A stretch of DNA of 8,945 nt from Bacteroidales bacterium. GTDB lineage: Bacteria > Bacteroidota > Bacteroidia > Bacteroidales > JAADJA01. The stretch is taken from the NCBI GenBank assembly GCA_029934735.1, contig JAOZLR010000092.1:1-8945 (forward strand). Direction: 5' to 3'. A model generated the notes under the pieces. The model had not been told where the DNA came from. It worked only from the letters and a program-made list of their open reading frames with translations, and ran no database searches. How positions within the stretch are numbered: position 1 is the stretch's first letter; the number at the start of each line of letters is the position of its first letter. The position numbers were made by a program, and so were the translations under genes. Positions 7,969 to 8,945 of this stretch are shown in pieces.

Positions 7969-7976
7969 CGAAAATA
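7969..7976 (-). promoter_or_regulatory. Possible -7 element upstream of the HD phosphohydrolase gene
   Basis: On the minus strand this reads TATTTTCG, one mismatch from TAnnTTTG, and lies about 20 bases upstream of the ATG at 7947. No -33 element fits. The HD gene may instead be read from the DUF3108 promoter, as the gap is only 67 bp. Confidence 0.25.
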
Positions 7977-8014
7977 TTCAAAAAACAGAAGCATAGAGAT
8001 GAAAAAGAAAAATA

Positions 8015-8833
8015 TTATTTAATTTGTGATGATAATTCATATTTTAACCCCTGGTATGCAGAAAGATATGCTTTAACCGATCCGACCATAATACTTGCTT
8101 CCACCATAATGGGAATTTTATTTCTGTCGTTTGTTACCCAGACAAGTATTTTTTTCCCTTCTTTAAATATTGTGCCTGCAACAAGATCTGCACTGAATTT
8201 TATACAATTATATTGTTTGCCACCCCTGTCTTTCGCTATCTCTTTTCCAAGATATTTAACAACTATTTCGTAAAACTCACCATCAATAGTGAACCGGACA
8301 GGAACTTTATATCCGGGATTTTTATCTGAGAAATTAAGGGTTCGTGTGTAATAAACTGCTGACAACAGGTCGAATGTGCAGGGCTCAAGGTCCAAAGTGT
8401 CAATGGTAAGAGGGTTTTTTGAATTCTGTGTTGATGAGATAACCTTGTTTTTATCATAATCAAACAGGTATGAGTTATTCACTTTGTAATTTCCCTCGGA
8501 TGTATTTCTGTGAGATTCAACAGGCAACAGTGTTTTCTTGTCAGCAATAGAAGAGAAGTTATCGCGTACTTTATAGAACCAGTCATAAAAGCTGTATGAC
8601 TTGCCGATACCCTTAAAATCGAAGAATCTGGTATTGTTTACAGTTATAGTATCAGTTTCAAAAATAACTTTCCCGGCTGATACCCACACAAAACTCCAGT
8701 TGTAGCTCACTTCATAAGTTAATTTCTCACCTGCCTTAAAAGCGGTTTCTTCAACTTTGCATTGCCCTTTACCTGATACCTGAAATATCAGAATGAACAA
8801 AAGTGATATGATAATTTCCGGTTTTTGCCTCAC
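8015..8833 (-). CDS. DUF3108 domain-containing exported protein
   Basis: This is a 272-residue protein. The start is a GTG at 8833. No ATG lies in frame before the upstream stop, and an out-of-frame ATG one register away reaches a stop at once, so GTG is the only reasonable choice at the signal peptide. Residues 1-24 form that signal peptide: Arg2 and Lys4, then a hydrophobic run at about 7-18, then a Gly/Ser/Gln-rich end. A cysteine at 25 lacks a good lipobox. Conserved-looking blocks are the FKAGEKLTYEV and YNWSFVWVSAGK segments at 32-55, PCTFDLLSAVYYTR at 151-164 and VWVTNDRNKIPIMVEAS at 231-247. I associate these with the DUF3108 family, common in Bacteroidetes and of unknown function. 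The protein is probably periplasmic or attached to the outer membrane. It is the first of three minus-strand genes. Confidence 0.85.
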   Translation of the reverse strand: MRQKPEIIISLLFILIFQVSGKGQCKVEETAFKAGEKLTYEVSYNWSFVWVSAGKVIFETDTITVNNTRFFDFKGIGKSYSFYDWFYKVRDNFSSIADKKTLLPVESHRNTSEGNYKVNNSYLFDYDKNKVISSTQNSKNPLTIDTLDLEPCTFDLLSAVYYTRTLNFSDKNPGYKVPVRFTIDGEFYEIVVKYLGKEIAKDRGGKQYNCIKFSADLVAGTIFKEGKKILVWVTNDRNKIPIMVEASIMVGSVKAYLSAYQGLKYELSSQIK

Positions 8834-8898
8834 ATAGATTAATTTCTGTGCAAATTAACGGATTTAAAATAACAGGGCAGAAAATTTTTTAAAATAAT

Positions 8899-8930
8899 TC
8901 TGTTCAGAAAAAATAAGTTTATTACTTTTG
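8899..8930 (+). promoter_or_regulatory. Bacteroidetes-type promoter reading out of the right edge
   Basis: TACTTTTG at 8923-8930 is an exact TAnnTTTG -7 element. Twenty bases upstream of it lies TCTG at 8899-8902, a one-mismatch fit to the -33 TTTG. The expected transcription start is near 8935-8938, so the gene or RNA it serves begins outside the window. The 8834-8922 stretch before it separates this promoter from the oppositely oriented DUF3108 gene. Confidence 0.55.
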
Positions 8931-8945
8931 CACCCTCAAAAATTA

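Overview
The window looks like ordinary chromosome from a member of the Bacteroidota. The DNA is AT-rich. The starts lack Shine-Dalgarno sequences. Several intergenic regions carry matches to the Bacteroidetes -7 element TAnnTTTG. The protein families also fit: a DUF4097 protein, a DUF3108 protein, a 7TM-HD phosphohydrolase, and a CarA/CarB pair of the type I associate with this phylum. I saw no mobile element, CRISPR array, tRNA, rRNA or attachment site.

Layout from left to right. A secreted DUF4097 protein with a regular 18-residue SDGDI repeat lies on the minus strand (41-1003). A 278-bp divergent intergenic region follows, with candidate promoters for the rightward genes. Then carA (1282-2358) and carB (2360-5578) form a tight plus-strand operon, with one base between stop and start. 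They encode the two subunits of glutamine-dependent carbamoyl-phosphate synthetase, which supplies pyrimidine and arginine synthesis. A 47-bp convergent gap separates carB from three minus-strand genes. In their own reading order these are a DUF3108 secreted protein (8833-8015), a seven-transmembrane HD phosphohydrolase of the PgpH type (7947-5875), and a 68-residue protein with one C-terminal membrane helix (5832-5626). The gaps between them are 67 and 42 bp, so they may be co-transcribed. The right edge holds a plus-strand promoter pointing at a gene outside the window.

How the genes work together: CarA releases ammonia from glutamine and CarB makes carbamoyl phosphate from ammonia, bicarbonate and two ATP. 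The minus-strand group is envelope-oriented: a probable cyclic-di-AMP phosphodiesterase with an extracytoplasmic sensor domain, a small membrane protein and an exported protein of unknown role. I see no functional link between this group and carAB.

I did not find a convincing undescribed system. The points most worth checking are the strictly periodic repeat in the DUF4097 protein, a short arginine-rich reading frame upstream of carA, the eukaryote-like character of CarB, and the small membrane protein behind the HD phosphohydrolase.
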